Position numbers and translations under genes: made by a program
Notes under the pieces: generated by a model
The model's input: only the letters and a program-made list of their open reading frames with translations
What the model was told of the DNA's origin: nothing
Database searches by the model: none
In this document: positions 4,959 through 5,052 of the stretch, one piece after another
Position numbering within the stretch: the stretch's first letter is position 1
Layout: the number at the start of each line of letters is the position of its first letter
Source of the DNA: Xenococcus sp039190385
GTDB taxonomy: Bacteria > Cyanobacteriota > Cyanobacteriia > Cyanobacteriales > Xenococcaceae
Direction: 5' to 3'
NCBI GenBank assembly: GCA_039190385.1
Contig: JBCCYD010000454.1
Coordinates: 1-5,052 of the forward strand
Length of the DNA stretch: 5,052 nt

Positions 4959-5052
4959 ATGATTCAGATTGAGTTCAGCGAAGAAGAGATTAAACAGCTC
5001 AATTATGAAAGGTATCATCATCCCCATCCAAGAGTACAAAAGAAAATGGAAG
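4959..5052 (+). CDS. IS630-family transposase, N-terminal fragment
   Basis: Thirty-one codons before the window edge, beginning MIQIEFSEEEIKQLNYERYH and followed by HPHPRVQKKME. The pattern of an acidic start, then L-x-YER-x-HHPHPRVQ-KKME, is familiar from cyanobacterial IS630-family transposases, where it precedes the helix-turn-helix DNA-binding domain. The DDE catalytic region would lie beyond the window. It points away from the HEPN relic, which it appears to have interrupted. The identification rests on a short segment, but one that is quite distinctive. Confidence 0.8.
   Translation, partial: MIQIEFSEEEIKQLNYERYHHPHPRVQKKME

Larger units (their letters stand above)
4870..5052 (+). mobile_element. 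IS630-type insertion sequence, left part
   Basis: The element is inferred from the transposase start at 4959 and from the sudden loss of HEPN coding similarity near 4869-4874. That zone has several TA dinucleotides (4868-4869, 4870-4871, 4873-4874), and IS630/Tc1-like elements insert at TA. The exact left end and terminal inverted repeat cannot be fixed, because the right end is outside the window; the true edge could lie anywhere from about 4869 to 4950. Confidence 0.55.

Overview
The window looks like chromosomal DNA from a cyanobacterium. The main evidence is the palindrome GCGATCGC (HIP1), which occurs 11 times in 5 kb (starts at 669, 809, 1337, 2309, 2476, 3079, 3112, 3614, 3862, 4438, 4468) in an otherwise AT-leaning sequence. 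The trpC product also has the N-terminal extension typical of cyanobacterial indole-glycerol-phosphate synthases. I cannot name the genus.

Layout. Positions 1-2095 hold most of a large membrane-associated M48 (HEXXH) metallopeptidase whose N-terminus lies outside the window. Positions 2167-3051 hold an intact trpC. From about 3052 onward the character changes from housekeeping genes to a small accessory island of toxin-antitoxin (TA) material: a ribbon-helix-helix antitoxin overlapping a MazF-type toxin (3270-3829), a HicA/HicB pair (3957-4429), and on the minus strand the C-terminal part of a HEPN (DUF86/HepT-like) toxin (4635-4868). The window ends in the first 31 codons of an IS630-type transposase (4959-5052), whose element appears to have cut off the 5' part of the HEPN gene.

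Three related intergenic repeats (about 3077-3196, 3830-3897, 4436-4551) punctuate the island, giving repeat A - [RHH/MazF] - repeat B - [HicA/HicB] - repeat C. Repeats A and B share 41 identical bases. When the right part of A and C is translated in register, it reads as the decayed N-terminus of a MNT-type minimal nucleotidyltransferase, the usual antitoxin partner of HEPN toxins. The repeats are therefore probably relics of an older TA gene rather than a dedicated recombination site.

Only the RHH/MazF module looks fully intact. HicA has an in-frame TAG (4158-4160) where relatives appear to have a glutamine codon, and the lost C-terminal reading frame continues cleanly to 2 bp before hicB. 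The HEPN gene keeps its RX4HXY active motif but has lost its start. I see no evidence for a wholly new system. The interest lies in the modular, decaying architecture of this TA island next to trpC.
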